NCBI RefSeq assembly: GCF_027409185.1
Contig: NC_084472.1
Location: forward strand, 82,910,427-82,974,426
DNA length: 64,000 nucleotides
Reading direction: 5' to 3'
Source of the DNA: Cynocephalus volans
Lineage: Eukaryota; Chordata; Mammalia; Dermoptera; Cynocephalidae
The position numbers and the translations under genes were made by a program. How positions within the stretch are numbered: position 1 is the first letter of the stretch; each line of letters starts with the position of its first letter. Of the stretch, positions 24,119 to 37,054 are shown piece by piece. Under the pieces are notes generated by a model. It saw only the letters and a program-made list of their open reading frames with translations. It did not search any database and was not told the origin of the DNA.

Positions 24119-25635
24119 GACACAAAAATTAATTTATGTGGATGTCAGGTAGTTGGTAAGCTAATGAGAATTTTTCAAATGACCAAAATTTCTACTCCTG
24201 ATTTTATCATTCATTCACCTGTAAGCCAGCCAAAGTACCATTTTAATGCCTTCATTCCTTTTTCTATAAAATGGGAATATATATTACTTAGAGTTATTAT
24301 AAAGTTCGAATGAGAATACAGGTAAAAATCCCTTCAAGAGGGAGTATGTGGAAAGCATTATCATTACTCTAGATTTAACTGATAAACAAAAATTGCACTG
24401 TTAATATCTTATAATAGAGATTTTGTATTTTTTTTACAAATCAAATTTTCAAATAAATTTTTAAGATATTTTCTTATTTTCCAGAATAATATTTATTGTT
24501 AGATTGAGAAAGTGGATGGAAAGAATATAAATTCAAGTCAAAATACACAAAAGCATATGCCTATTTAAAGTTTCATTTTCTTTCCCATTCTTATTGTTCA
24601 GAATGATGTATTATGGGCTTTAGGGGTGATTTGTATTCATCATAAAATTTTCACTCAGTATTATTAGAGCCCATTGTGGGATGCTTGGGACTGTCTGAAA
24701 GTCATTTGTCATTCAGAATTTATGATAAAACCACTGTTAGGCAGCTTCTAGACACTCAGTCATATTTACACGTCTGAAAAGGAACATAGCAAAAGAACAT
24801 TTAGGAAGTGACCTTGATGCCTTCATATTGTGCCATTGTGGTAAATATCATTAATGCTAGAACTTTTTAAACATCAATCCTATCAAGAATCAATTGCTAA
24901 AATATCTTAAAAGCTATATTCCTACATTCTGTTTCTGAATATTTTTCTCGATTGTAAATGAGCTCTTTCTAGCAAGCATGGTCCTTGATGTGGCATTGAA
25001 GTGTACTTTTTAAATCATTGACATTTACTAACATCTTTCAAGAGGTGAAGGCTACATTCTTCAGACTGCATTTCTGGGAATGATGTGCAATATTTAGCTG
25101 GATTACTTTTTCTATGCAAGGAGGAGACTTGCTGGGCAAAGAAATTGGGATGCCTCCTTGAATAAGCCTCATTGATCTGAAAGTTTGCTCAGGAAGAGCA
25201 GGTGTGCTTCTCTACCCAGACAGGTATTTGTCATTTTCTAGAGTCATAGATTACATAGGCCAGAAAGGAGATGCTCCAAATTCTTATTGTCCCAGTGATA
25301 CTGCCTGTCTTACATCCAAGTCGGTGGTGAATAGCACAGTGAATCTGTAGTCCTAGTGTGCATGCCTTCTCTTTCTTAAAGCAATAAAGAAAAAACAATC
25401 AAAACCACCCTTTGTCTTGAAACTTTAAGACAATGCCAACACTCATTCTTAAAGAATAGAAATTAAGTGTTATTGCCTTTCAGCATTAAAGCCAATTCTT
25501 CAGTACAAAGTATTTAGATTGTGAAAGTTTCTTGTAAAAAAAAAAAACAAACAAAAACTTCCATGCCTCTAATGAAGAAAAAAGGAAAAATTACACAGCA
25601 TTTCAAGTCTCCCCTAAGTTGGATGCTATCTACTT
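24119..25635. other. Unassigned intergenic sequence
   Basis: AT-rich, no gene or confident repeat. Confidence 0.5.
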
Positions 25636-25639
25636 TTCC

Positions 25640-25915
25640 AGGCTTATTTCTCTCTCTTCTCTTCTGCTGACCTTACTTACCCACCAGTGTAACTGGCCTC
25701 TCATTACCAAACATGTGCCTAGACGTTACTCAAACTGTTCTTACTACTAGGAATGCCCTTCCTGATATTCCTTGGGTTGAAGTCCTATTCTTCCTTTAAT
25801 GCCCCTTTCAAATTCTAATTTCTAAGTCTTCCCATATGTTCTCCAACCAAAATCAACTGTCCCTCAGACAGTTGTTTATATGTCTGTTAATGGTCTATTG
25901 CTAACTGTATTTTAT
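25640..25915 (+). mobile_element. L2-like LINE fragment
   Basis: Blocks like 'aggaatgcccttcctgatat', 'gaagtcctattcttccttta' and 'aatgcccctttcaaattcta' follow the 3' part of L2. Confidence 0.6.
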
Positions 25916-25958
25916 TATTCATTATATAATGTGTTTAAATTTTAAAATAGGCAGCATG

Positions 25959-26470
25959 TTAGTTGTCAAAAGAGTCTGAGATTTCATCCAAATGTAAGCT
26001 AACACATTTTCATAACAGATTCATGAATGCTGGCAGAAGACACAAAACTCCTGGGTCAGAGACAAAGGACTTTATTATGCAAAGATATAGCAGTAGACAG
26101 AATACGGGCATTTGCACTAGTTCTCTGAACTCCATTTCTCACAAGATGACACAAAGAAGGCCAGATGGTGCCTGCGTTAAGTATTGGGTTGCATCATCAA
26201 GAGGAATCCTGAGCTCAGGGAACTGAAATTCCTTATGATGAGCAGTAAGCCTGCCTGAATATTGCCCCCAGGGGGACATTACCTTTATTATACTGAACAG
26301 TAAACAGACCTGTCCCTTGCTCCAGAGGCAGTTCCCTTTGCTATCTTCCAAGTCTGCTCACTATACAAACATCCTTGGAATGATAGCCAGAAACAAAGGC
26401 AGTCAGCATCTCTACTCACAAGACTGAAGAAATGTTATAGACCCATGGCATATTGTCTTCCAACATTAGT
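25959..26470 (-). mobile_element. Solo ERVL-type LTR (MLT2-like) with 5-base target-site duplication
   Basis: The LTR spans 25,964-26,465 (502 bases), TG...CA, flanked by TTAGT at 25,959-25,963 and 26,466-26,470. The motif 'cagagacaaaggactttatt' is in the usual reverse orientation for MLT2-type LTRs, so the sense strand is minus. Confidence 0.75.
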
Positions 26471-27605
26471 TTCCTCTATGCATCCTACATTTCCCCTAGA
26501 TTATAAACCTATGGAGGGGAAAGAGAATATCTTACTGATATTTCTCAAAGATCTTACAGAATATGAAAGTTTGTTCAAGGAAGTTCATCAGATCTTCTGA
26601 GTAAATAGAATGACATACCAGAAATCTTAATAATTTTCTATGTCAACTCCCTATTTTTAGAGAAACAGCTCTGCCCATGGCTGCATAGAAACCAATGAGA
26701 ATATGTATTCACTTTGACAAAACAGTCTTTCTGTTCTACATAGGTTTTTCTCTTTGGGGATGACTAAGTCTCAGGCCTTCCAATTCCTATTTCATTTCAT
26801 TCTCTGCCACAAACACAGTGTCCTCATACTCTCTTTTTTCCTGCCTTCATCAAGACCAGATCCCAGGAAAGGAGTAAGATTCATTTGCACCAGAGTAAAC
26901 ATGACTGATTACAGCTTTAGTATTACCCATCTGACAGTGGCTTAAGTTAAATAAGAATGAAGAAACCATCATAAATAGAATATTTTGACTTTTTCTGCAG
27001 TCATACATTCAAAATACATTGATGAACATCTACCCTGCCTACATGTAAGAGTAAGTGTGAGTAATGAGTACTAATATTACAGTGAAATTATTTAATATGT
27101 TAAGTAGTCTGAGAGTAGAAATATAGCATTTCAGTTATCACTTAAGATATAGCTCTGCTATTTGAAAGCTAACACAAAGCAACACAAAATGGTTTTGAGC
27201 CATAGACCAGAAAAAATACTTGTTCCTGCCAAGACAAACATTTAGTATACACTTTGTCTAAAGAAAACTTCTTCCATAGCCTAATTTTTTTTTCAAATTA
27301 ATACTCCCTCTAAACACTGAGAATATCAAGAGAGTTTAAAGGGAACAAGAATTAATATTGAAAGACCAAAGGGGAAGGTGATTATCTTAATATAAGAAAT
27401 ATCCCTGAGTATGAGTAGTGACTAGATGGATTTTATAAAAATTTCAAAGAATGCCTAGGGGAAACACTGCATTGTATTTAATTCAGCATTTGAATGGAAG
27501 TTGCCAGAACTCTCAGAAATAATACTTTAGTAGTATGTCATTTGAAACTACGCATAGAGGTCATTATGGTAATCGTGGGACAATTATGCTAGTTGATATT
27601 CATTG
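26471..27605. other. Unassigned intergenic sequence
   Basis: AT-rich, nothing recognised. Confidence 0.5.
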
Positions 27606-27609
27606 TAAA

Positions 27610-27900
27610 ATATCAGACCCCATATTTTCCATGCCTGGCACCACCCTAAATATTCAGGTCTTGGTGCAGAGTTATCACCTCAGAGAGGACTTCTTTGATG
27701 ACCAATCCATCTATGCATCCATATCCCACCAGTCAGCCTGAAATGATCTCATTGGTGTATTTGTCTATTGATAACTTTCCTGTTTCTTCCCCCACTATAT
27801 GAGATTTATGGGAGCAAGGGCCCTGTCTGTTTCTTTGTAGCTGTATCCCCTGGGCCTAGAGCAGTGTCTGAGACATGGAAAAATCAATAAATAATCAAAG
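27610..27900 (+). mobile_element. L2 LINE 3' fragment
   Basis: 'cctcagagaggacttctttg', then 'gggagcaagggccctgtctg', then 'gagcagtgtctgagacatgg' and 'caataaataat' give the typical L2 3' order. Confidence 0.8.
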
Positions 27901-28160
27901 AAAGAATGGATCCTTGTTTTACTCTTTTAGGGATGTAGCTGGGGCTGAGCTTTCCGTCCTCTTAGCATCCACAGGTTTCTCGGTAATTGTCAACTGTTCT
28001 CAGCAGTGTGCTGGCCAAGCTTGTTTTCTTAAAACTCATAGGTCACAGGTAAAATACTCATGGTTTAGTTAAAGAGGAAGAAGGCCCTTCCAGCCTTTCT
28101 CTCATGATTATTGTGGTTTCCTGTTCCTCATCTTCTTGCTTCTTTTTATTTGAGATTTGA

Positions 28161-28590
28161 TGATATTACTTGAGTGTGTTCCCCAAAGTTTCATGTATTA
28201 GAGACTTAATCCCCATCGTGACAGTGTTAAGAGGACAAGGAATCCTATTATGGTAATTGAGAGGTGTAGCCTTTAAGAGGTGACTAGATAGTGAGGATTG
28301 TACCCTTGTGAATGGATTCATCTATTCATGGAGTAACGGGCATGGTTGTGATGGATTTATAAGGAGAGCGAGTGAGAAGCTGAGCTTGCTCTCTCTTGCC
28401 CAAGCCATTCACCATGTGACACCACCCTGTGTTGCTGTGAAGAGTCACCACCCACCAACAAAGCCCTCACCAGACGTGTTCCCTGGACTTTGGACTTCCC
28501 AGCCTCCAAAACTGTAAGCAATAAATAAATATTGTTTATTTTCAAATTACCCAGTTTTAGGTATTTTTTCATAAGCAACAGAGATGGACT
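28161..28590 (+). mobile_element. MaLR LTR
   Basis: 'tgtgttccccaaagtttcat', 'ctattatggtaattgagagg', 'gatttataaggagagcgagt', 'tggactttggacttcccagc' and 'aagcaataaataaatattg' in order. Same general type as 43,342-43,736. The open frame at 28,308-28,517 is part of this LTR. Confidence 0.82.
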
Positions 28591-30035
28591 ATATATTTGG
28601 GTTTTGTTTTGCTTTTTCTTGGGTACAGAGTGAGTCATTCCTGGTAACTCTTGCATGTTTTAGCAGTTCACCCAGTTCACAAACCATCTTCCCTTCAACT
28701 CCCCTCTCACCACATCACACAGCCTCCAGAAATTTGTGGGTGATGTCTGTCTACAACCATATTATGCATGTGTACCTGTGTGTGTAACACAGGTTATGCA
28801 CATTTTGGTCTGATAAATACACAGAAAGTAATAAAACAGGTGCAGAGAGAAGAATGCAGAACTATGGATTCTCACTTTTTAAAAGCAAATACTCATTTTA
28901 TAAGGGTGATTTCAGAAAATAAACGAAACTCTTCTATTTAGAATTGGTCTAGGTCCTATAAAATTTGAGTCACATCCAATTTCAGATTATTTAGGTCACA
29001 TCAAGTTTCAGATTAGTCTGCCCTCTGAGCCTAGGCAGAATTCTAGTAAATATTTCCAGGAAAAAAATGCATGTATCCCTCTAATCAACCGCCAAAACAT
29101 ATGTATTTTTTTTTTAGGATTATTTCTAACACAAAACATACTTCCATTCACCCTTCTCCCTCACCTGTTCCTAAAATCTTGCTCATCTCAAATTTTCTAC
29201 AGAAGCAGATTTCCTGAAGGAAAAATCAGGGAGCTAGCAACTGCTATCAGAACAGGAGCTGACCTAGAGAGGAGGTATAATCCATTTCTCTGTAGATAAT
29301 TGTCTGTTTCCCTCTGTGTCCCTAGGGTTTTCCTAATTTATCATGCAGATCAAATCTGGTTATTCAGAGCCTGGGGTATATTTGTGAAGGACAGAGAAGG
29401 GTGTATTTAGGGGGAATGCCTGCTAACATGTACAGAAAAAAGTTACTTAGTGCTGGCCGATCTTTCTTCATTTTCCCACAAGCTTTTCTTCTTTTCTTTA
29501 TTTACCTACATTATTTCTTTCTGTCTTGTTCTAACATTAAAGAAAGTACTATTGGCTTCCTTGCTCTGTTTTCCTCTTTCTACTGACTCAGTATTATCTC
29601 CTTTTTCTGTTCACTGAACCTAAAGCAATAAAATTCTCATGTAGTCTCTACATGACTCCAGTAAAGGCTCTGTTGATTGCTCATTAGATTGAGGAGATTG
29701 GGTTGCAAAAAGGAAAACATCTTGAGAATGATTAGGAAGTTTTCTTCTTCTGGCAGTGCTCAAGTACTGAGCTGAAGAAAATTGAGGACCAGAGTGGCTG
29801 ATTCATCCCTATTTAATTGTTACAGACCAAATAAATACTAAAAGGAAGGCAAGACAGGACTCTCAACTGAGAAAGTTATATTTTCATTGAAATGCTAGTA
29901 ATCAATTAACTGAGATTTAGGATCTAAGGTTATTTATATTTGCAAGAATTATTCTGTCAGTAATGGAAAAAATATATTCAATATGATGCTGAAAATAATT
30001 CAGAAATTTTTATTTTTGACAAAAATGAGCAAATC
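28591..30035. other. Unassigned intergenic sequence
   Basis: AT-rich, no gene seen. Confidence 0.5.
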
Positions 30036-30193
30036 AAAGAAATGTACAGCCCTTGGTGATGGGGAGCAATAATCAGCTACAATGTATATCGACAAAATAA
30101 AATTAAAAAAAAAAAAAAGAGAGAAAACAATAAAAAAAAAGAGAAAAGGAGAAAAGAAAAAAAAAAAAAAAAAAAAAAGAAATGTACAGCCCT
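30036..30193 (+). mobile_element. Recent, strongly 5'-truncated retroinsertion, probably L1
   Basis: A perfect 18-base duplication (30,036-30,053 and 30,176-30,193) flanks about 50 bases that end 'cgacaaaataaaatt', followed by a long, slightly impure poly(A). The short body looks like the last bases of an L1 3' UTR. The intact duplication and long tail point to a young insertion. Confidence 0.75.
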
Positions 30194-31980
30194 GTCTAAT
30201 AGAAGTCATGATCAGAAACATTATCTTTAGTTTCCATTATGTGAAAAATTAAAAGAGAGCCTAGCTTAAACCACAAACCTTGTTTTAGAGTTTTATCTCA
30301 CAATTATACCTTAATATCTTACAAAGACACAGTGATATTATCCATAAGGCAATGAACTCAAATTTAATATCCAGCTGTCACTTTCTGCCTAGTCCACATA
30401 AAAAAATCACCTAGTTTTCATTTTAAATCTTACCTCTGTAAGCAGTTCCTTCATTTTCTCACAAACTTTCGAAGGATGTCTTCTTGCTTCAAAACTATGG
30501 ATAAATTTGACTGTGATTTAAATTCTCTCAATGTGGTAAAAAGATACAGATGACTCATCAGGAAAAACAGGAAAGTTTAACATTTAAAAAATAATAATGA
30601 GTTATTACGAAACAAATATGGAAATAAAAGAAAATTAAACTCAACTTCACCAGATGGTCAGAAACTTTGAGCAGTCTGTGTAATCAAAAGGCTTTGGAAT
30701 GAGTACACAGACACTTAAGCCTTTTTTCACCATCTTGAAACACAAAAAAGCAACCATATAGACACACAAGCTCAGAGACACACGTTTTTACCAGATGCAA
30801 GGGTACTTCAAAAAGTTCATGGAAAAATAAAATTAAAAGACAATACAGATATTTCCACGAACCTTTTGAAGACCCCTTGTATCAGCCAATCTGTCTCAAC
30901 TCTCTCTCTCCCTGTAGCAGTGAGAAACTGGTCTTTCTCAGATATGACCAACTGTCTGACAATCTAAAAAAAAACAGGGAAGGATTCAAGTGCCATGAAG
31001 AAAACCTTCCAATCTAGCTCTCAAATGTAGAATGAAATCGAGTGGAACACTACTCTGTCTCAATTTATATCTTTTCTAAAAACAAAAGATGACATTTGCA
31101 TGGAAATTGTTTAGCAAATTTGGTGAAAAAAATTTAAATTCAAGTATTTCAAAAGAATTCTACTTGTTTAAAAAAAAAAAGTTCTTGGAGACCCATCAAT
31201 GATAAGAAATACCTTACAAGCCCTCCCTCAAACACTGTCACATTTACCAGGTGACATTTTCTTCTGCTTCACATAACTTATCTGACACAGGAGCGTATCA
31301 GCAATATACTACAGGGAAGATAATTGGAATCAAGAAAGCTAATCCACCTTTCTGCTTCAACTGTCAGGGAAAAAAATGAAGTCGCAGCAAATACATTTAA
31401 AAGCACAACAGTAGAATGCCAATTTCCTGACTCAGCAACCCAAACAAAAATGGCAAATCTATTCACAAAGCTGGAAGAATCGGCCACATCTGTATTCAGT
31501 GGTATAATGTGCTTTCATAGCTAACTTGAATGGAAGTTGTAGGAAAGAAAGACGTGACAACCCCCTTGCCCTAACCTCCAAGTAAAGATATGATATACTA
31601 CATAAGGGTGGACTATCCAGTATGTTCAACTGAGTTAAAGTAGAAAACTATTATTTTGGTCTAACAGAGAAAAAGTTTCAGGAAAGTAATTCCAAGTGCA
31701 AGAAAGGACAATGATTTCCATATAATACCTGTAGAAAACAATGTTACCTGGCCATAAAGTTAATCAGGAAGCAAAATGGGCCCAGGTAAATCTTAACACA
31801 ATGATACACACACTTCTTTATGCCCCAAAGCAAAGATTTTTATGCATCAGGAAAAAATAAACATGCTGATTATAGAAATTTTCCTGCTTGGGGGTGGGGG
31901 CAAAAAAAAATCTGACTTGATGAATACGTTGTTTCTATTTATGCCTTATCAGGAAGTGTATCTTTGAGGGTGTAAGTTAT
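30194..31980. other. Unassigned intergenic sequence (apart from the inverted-repeat element at 30.8 kb)
   Basis: AT-rich. The paired frames near 31.3-31.5 kb on both strands have no family resemblance. Confidence 0.5.
30798..30879. mobile_element. Short inverted-repeat element (MITE, mariner-like)
   Basis: 82 bases in which the left end 'caagggtacttcaaaaag' pairs with the right end. The inverted arms extend about 28 bases, with a few mismatches, around an A/T-rich centre. This matches a common 80-base mammalian palindromic DNA-transposon derivative. The flanking dinucleotide duplication is not clear. Confidence 0.7.
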
Positions 31981-31984
31981 TTTG

Positions 31985-32470
31985 TCAAGGACAATTTCCA
32001 CAAAATAATCCTTCCCTACCTCCCTTCTTTCCTTCCTTCCTTCTCTCTTTCCTTTCTTTCCAGGAAGTCCCTGACTTAGGAACATCTGCCCACCTTACCA
32101 AGTAGTTGGAGATACCATTCCAAAAGTTGAAGGATCTTCCCTCACATGAGAGAAAGTATATAAATATCCACTGGGCTAGCAGCCATTGTATGACAAAATT
32201 CCTTTCTGAAAGGTAGCAGAAAACTGCAGTGAGGCGGTGAGACTGGCAACCAGCTGCCAGCCAGCAGACAATGCCCTCACCTTTGCTCTGGCCCATCATA
32301 GGCTGCTTCCTACCTGGCTGAATAAGGGGGAAATGTAGTTAGATTCCAGGGTTGACTCATAAAAGTCCAGATGTTAAATAAAAAAGAAAAATCAAATTCT
32401 TATTTTATTTTCTACTTTCATACTAATGTACTTAAAGGGGAAAAATCCAGAAAAAAGATTTTTACATGGT
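31985..32470. other. Unassigned sequence with a CTTT/CCTT patch
   Basis: A C/T-rich simple patch at 32,018-32,062, then sequence with 'aaagtatataaatatccact' resembling a TATA region. No LTR ends found. Confidence 0.4.
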
Positions 32471-32995
32471 AACTTGAAATTTAATATTTCATAGGCTGGG
32501 TTCAGAACCCTGCCTACTGTCAAGTTGTTATCCTATTATCACACTTGTGGAAAACACCTGAGGCATGAATTCTTGCAGATTAATTCACAACCTGCCATAG
32601 CTTGCTACTTAATCGTCATATACCACATAAACAAAGACCATTTTTTGTCACCAGTTTTCATTATGAAAGCTTTAATGTAATTAATTCTACCTCTAACTTC
32701 AAGCTCAGGAAAGCAAGATCTAGTTGCCTACAGGCACCACAAATAGTAAATAAGCCTGCTGTCCCCTGTCCTTTAAACTTTAAACCACCCTCATCGGCAG
32801 TCTTAGCTTCTCCAGCATCCTATACTTTTGCAGTTTCAACATTGCTCCATATGAGTTTTATTGCCTCCTTCCTTCTTTTATATGCAAATATCTATTGATT
32901 TTCAAGCATTACACTTGGAACTGGAAGTTCTGTGCATTTAATACAGAAATAGTTTCTGTCTCAGCATCTAGGAAGAATAATTATAGGTAATAATA
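32471..32995. other. Unassigned intergenic sequence
   Basis: Nothing recognised. Confidence 0.5.
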
Positions 32996-33049
32996 ACTTA
33001 GTGTGATAAATGTTTTGTTGGGAGGAGTGGAATAGTTACTAAGGGAACA

Positions 33050-33520
33050 TTTAGGAGGGACACTTCCTCTGGATTAAGGGATTCGGGGAAAGCACCCTGT
33101 AAGAAGCAATGAGGTTTAAAATAGAGGGTGCAGGCTGTAGAGGAGTTATCCTGGCAAACATGGCAGAAGGAGCATATTTGGTGAGAAAGATCAGTTCGAC
33201 TTTTACCCGATGAGTTTGGGATGATTGTGGACATCCCACTGGAACTTTCCAGTAGGCACATTGATCTGAGTCCAAAGTTTCGGAGAGTGAGAGAGAAAGA
33301 GATGACGGCAGGAGAAAGCAATTGCAGAATCCTCACTTCCTAGCTAAGACGTGAAGCCTTAGGAATAGATGATGCAGCTGAGGGAGTGAGTGAAAGAGGA
33401 TAGGACCTAGGACAGAGCTTGGAGGAAGACAAACATTCAAGGTAGAGGCATAAGAAGAGAAATCAATAAAGTGTACAGAGGAGCAAAAGTAAAACCAGGG
33501 GACGGTCACCACGAAAGCAC
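33050..33520 (+). mobile_element. Ancient interspersed repeat, tentative
   Basis: 'gggatgattgtggacatccc', 'ctgagtccaaagtttcggag', 'gaggataggacctaggacag' and 'gaagacaaacattcaaggta' are in the order of the same unnamed old mammalian repeat suspected at 18.7 and 61.5 kb. Confidence 0.4.
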
Positions 33521-35250
33521 TCTGGGTTTGGCACATTCTCTTTGCTGTGTGCTTTAATGATCCCTGGTCTGCGTGTGAGTCAAGGAGAGGAGGCTGATAC
33601 AGAACTCAGGTAAGTGCACAGATAAAAGATTTAATAAGAATGCACCTACTTAATCTCCCCCTCACTGCTTTCTCTTCTCTGCTCAACTCTGTGTCCTGGA
33701 AGGCTGACCCCTGCAGCTTTGTCTCCAGCTGTGACCTGCCAGCAGGAAACAGCGACAGGAGATTGGACGGCAGTATGAAAAGAGATGAGTGTTTATAATT
33801 CACAGTTCCCTCCATGCTTTTAGTGCCTGGTTTCCCTCTGCAGGGGTTGTTCTGGAAGTTTAAAACTCCCACCACTTCGTCCACAGTTCCAATGTCCCAG
33901 CGCTCTGGAAACACTATTTCTTCCCCTGGGGTACCTGTTGTTCTCTCTCTCTCTTTCTCTGTCTATCTCTATCCCCTGCCTCCCTTCCCTTAGTCTGGCT
34001 CACACTTCTGTAAGTAGTTCTTTCATGGTAACAAAATCCATATTGCTTTTAAAAGTTGCCCATCAAAGTTGTCAATGCTTTCTGAGAACTCAACCTCTCC
34101 TCATTTGCAGGACCTCAATCCTATCTAAGCTTTGAGTCCCAACCTCTCTTACTTCCCCAGGAATCTCCAGCCATCAGTGATTCCTTCTCTGCCCTAAGTT
34201 TTTTAATTTTCTCATTCTCCTGGATCCTTCTTACTGGCTTCAAACATGCTCAGGTACCTCCCATCTTAAGAAAAAGCAGCCAGTCTTTGACTCTACCCAC
34301 TCTCCTCCAGGTGTCCTTTCTTCACAGGCAACTTCATTGAACTACTGATGTTATTTTTATTTACTTTCTATTCCCCCACCCACAGTGGGGGGTCACTCCA
34401 TCCAGCTTCTGCTGTAGGTACATACCTTAGAAGCAGACCTCACTAAAGTCAGTAATGATTTCTGTGCCCCTAAGTTCAATGGACATCATTCATTCCTCAA
34501 CACTCCCTCCATTTTGAAACACATTCTCTAGTCTCTTGGGCAGGTATAAGGACAAATACAAATCGAAAGTAAGAGATTCTCCACCCTTCTTTCTTTTCCC
34601 TCAGGGCATTTTCTTTAGAAAACTTGTAAATCCTTTCTCCTCTCTTTGAAATGTATGTAAATCCCTTTGAAGACTAGGTAGGTCTTTGTCAGCTCTACAG
34701 CTTAAAATGTCTTTCTCAAGGACCTTGGAGCCACCTCTTTCGAAAGTAAGGATTTGGGGAGATATAAACCCCATCTCCCAGTTTCTGTGCTAGGTTAGGA
34801 GCCTAACTTCAGTTGGTGCCTCTCTCCAAGCTGCGAAACTATCTCCAGTCATAAAGATAGGAGAAGCTCATTTTCCCTTGAGGTAAAGCCAATTATCTAG
34901 AGCCCATGGTCATCCCAATTACCAGGTAAAGTTAGGATGAAGTATGTGTGACAAATGGTGCTGTCAAGTTCTCTTATTTGAGGACCAGCTATCATTTATC
35001 TGGAGAATATATATGTAAGGGCTGTATCTGCTAGGCTATATAAAAAGGTGAGATTTCTTTCTGTCTTTGCAATTTCTTAGCAGATTGCCTGTGATGCACA
35101 TCACATTCTAGTTTAATGCTCGTTCAATGATAAAAAATGTTTTCTTTCTCTTTACCTTTGTGGAGAGGATTTCTGGGTTGGGAGAGGATTTTGTTTTAAA
35201 TTATCTTTCCCCAACACTTGTTATCACCAACACTTCTCGTTTTCCATTCT
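33521..35250. other. Unassigned intergenic sequence with pyrimidine-rich stretches
   Basis: (CT)-rich at 33,940-33,972. Part of 34,000-34,530 may be a diverged L1 or L2 relic. No gene seen. Confidence 0.4.
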
Positions 35251-35269
35251 GTATAATGTTATCCTCCTT

Positions 35270-35850
35270 TCATTCAATCATTTCTTCCACATTGCAAAAT
35301 GATTTTTCAAAATGTGAATCTGATTACATTAAAGCCAAGGTCCATCTCTTTTCCCATGGCATTTAGTTAAAATACTTCAGCAATCTTAGGATAAAAAATA
35401 AAACTGGCAAGACACTTTATACAGGCCTGCAATCTCGGGCTTTATCTTGCACACTTCTTGTCTTCAGCTGTACTAACCTCCTGTTTCCCAAATGTACCGT
35501 ACTCCCACAGTCCAGAAAATTCTCCTTTCTTCCTCATCCCCACCCCATTTTGCCTAATTAACTTCAATTTACCATGAGGATCTTGGCTTGAGAATTACAT
35601 CCTTGTGGGAAGCTTAGCTGTCACAAAGGCAAGGTCAGATTTTCCTGGTGTAATTATCAGAGCACCATTTGCAATTTTTTTATAAACCTATCACAGATTG
35701 AGTTGTGGAATATTTGTTTGCTGTCTGTCTTCTCCATTTGACTATAAGGTCTAAGAAGCCAGGATCTTCATCTGTTTTTACTTACCATTGCTCCTGATGG
35801 CCTAATACAATGACTGGCATATTGTAGGAGTTCAAGAAAAGTTACATTTA
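35270..35850 (+). mobile_element. L2-like LINE fragment
   Basis: 'gtgaatctgattacattaaa', then 'ggcctgcaatctcgggcttt', then 'gactataaggtctaagaagc' and 'aatgactggcatattgtagg' follow the L2 3' layout, with a disruption in the middle. Confidence 0.6.
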
Positions 35851-36122
35851 TCCTGATCTCCATTGGAGCAAAATGTTGCCTTTGTATGCATGAAATGAAA
35901 AAAAAAAAAAAAAAAATTCAGGAAGTTCAATGTTAATTTTTTCAGTTGTTAGCATCCTCTTAAATCGAGTCTTAACTATAAAGGCATGTGGTTAAGAAAT
36001 TAACTATTTTATTAAATCTATTTCTTATGTATTCCATTTGCAAAATCAGTATTGACTTTTGACATATTACTGCTACTTATCTATTGCTATGTAACAAATT
36101 AACCCCAAATTTAGTGGATTAA

Positions 36123-37054
36123 CAGGAGTTGACAAACTTTTTCTGTAAAGGCTCATATAGTGAATACTTTAGAGATCTCTGTTGCAACTACTTCACTCAG
36201 CCATTGTAGTAGCAGCCATCCACAAGACATAAAGAGATAAGAGTGGCCTGTGTTCCAATACAGCTTTACTGATGGACACTGAAATTGGAATTTCAGATGA
36301 TTTTCTTGTGTCACAAAGTATTATTGATTCCTTTTCAACCATTTCATAATGTAGTGGTAGCAAAAAAATCTGCTCTGACTAGGTCAGCTAAATTATAGTG
36401 CCTTGGGAGGTCTGGAATAAGTCAGTAGTCACGTCTACCTGTCCTGGAAAACGTTATTGTAAGACCATTTTTATTTAGAAGCAGACATGATGGCACCAGA
36501 AAGTTATAAAATAACCTGGAATGCTTCTTGTAACACTTACCCTAGATCCCTGCATGTAGGATGTAACAATCCCAAATCTATACATCATGTGCAACCAATA
36601 GAAAAACTGATAAAGTGGTAAGGCAGGGCTGTTCTCTCCTTTGATTCTTCTCCCTTCTTTTTTTTTTTTTTTTTTTTGTCGTTTTTTCGTGACCGGCACT
36701 CAGCCAATGAGTGCACCGGTCAGTCCTATATAGGATCCGAACCCGCGGCGGGAGCGTCGCCGCACTGCCAGCGCAGCACTCTACCAAGTGCGCCACGGGC
36801 TCGGCCCTCTTCTCCCTTCTTGTGATTATAAAATGCTAAGCTCCACTGGCCCTCTTGGGAGTGCATTTTTCAGGGCAACCTAAACTATATGATTCCCCAG
36901 TTGCAATTGTCGCATTGGCTCATAAATCCTATGCTTTATGTGTTTGGCCTCAGTTTCTTTAAGGTCAATTTTCTCATCCACTCTTAGCTCACAGGCCATA
37001 CAAAAACAGGCAATGGTCAAAATTTAACCCATGAACCATAGTTTGCTGACAACA
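36123..37054. mobile_element. hAT-type DNA transposon relic
   Basis: The left end 'caggagttgacaaactttt' and the right end 'catagtttgctgac' are approximate inverted repeats. The interior 'gtgttccaatacagctttac' and 'aatttaacccatgaaccat' match a common mammalian hAT (MER1-group) element. Confidence 0.7.
36646..36821 (-). mobile_element. tRNA-Ile-derived SINE, GC-rich subfamily, 14-base target-site duplication
   Basis: The body at 36,660-36,807 on the minus strand has the same structure as the copy at 19.2 kb: full first unit, shortened second unit ending in 'gtgccggtcacg', then an A tail. A perfect 14-base duplication 'tcttctcccttctt' flanks it at 36,646-36,659 and 36,808-36,821. Confidence 0.92.
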
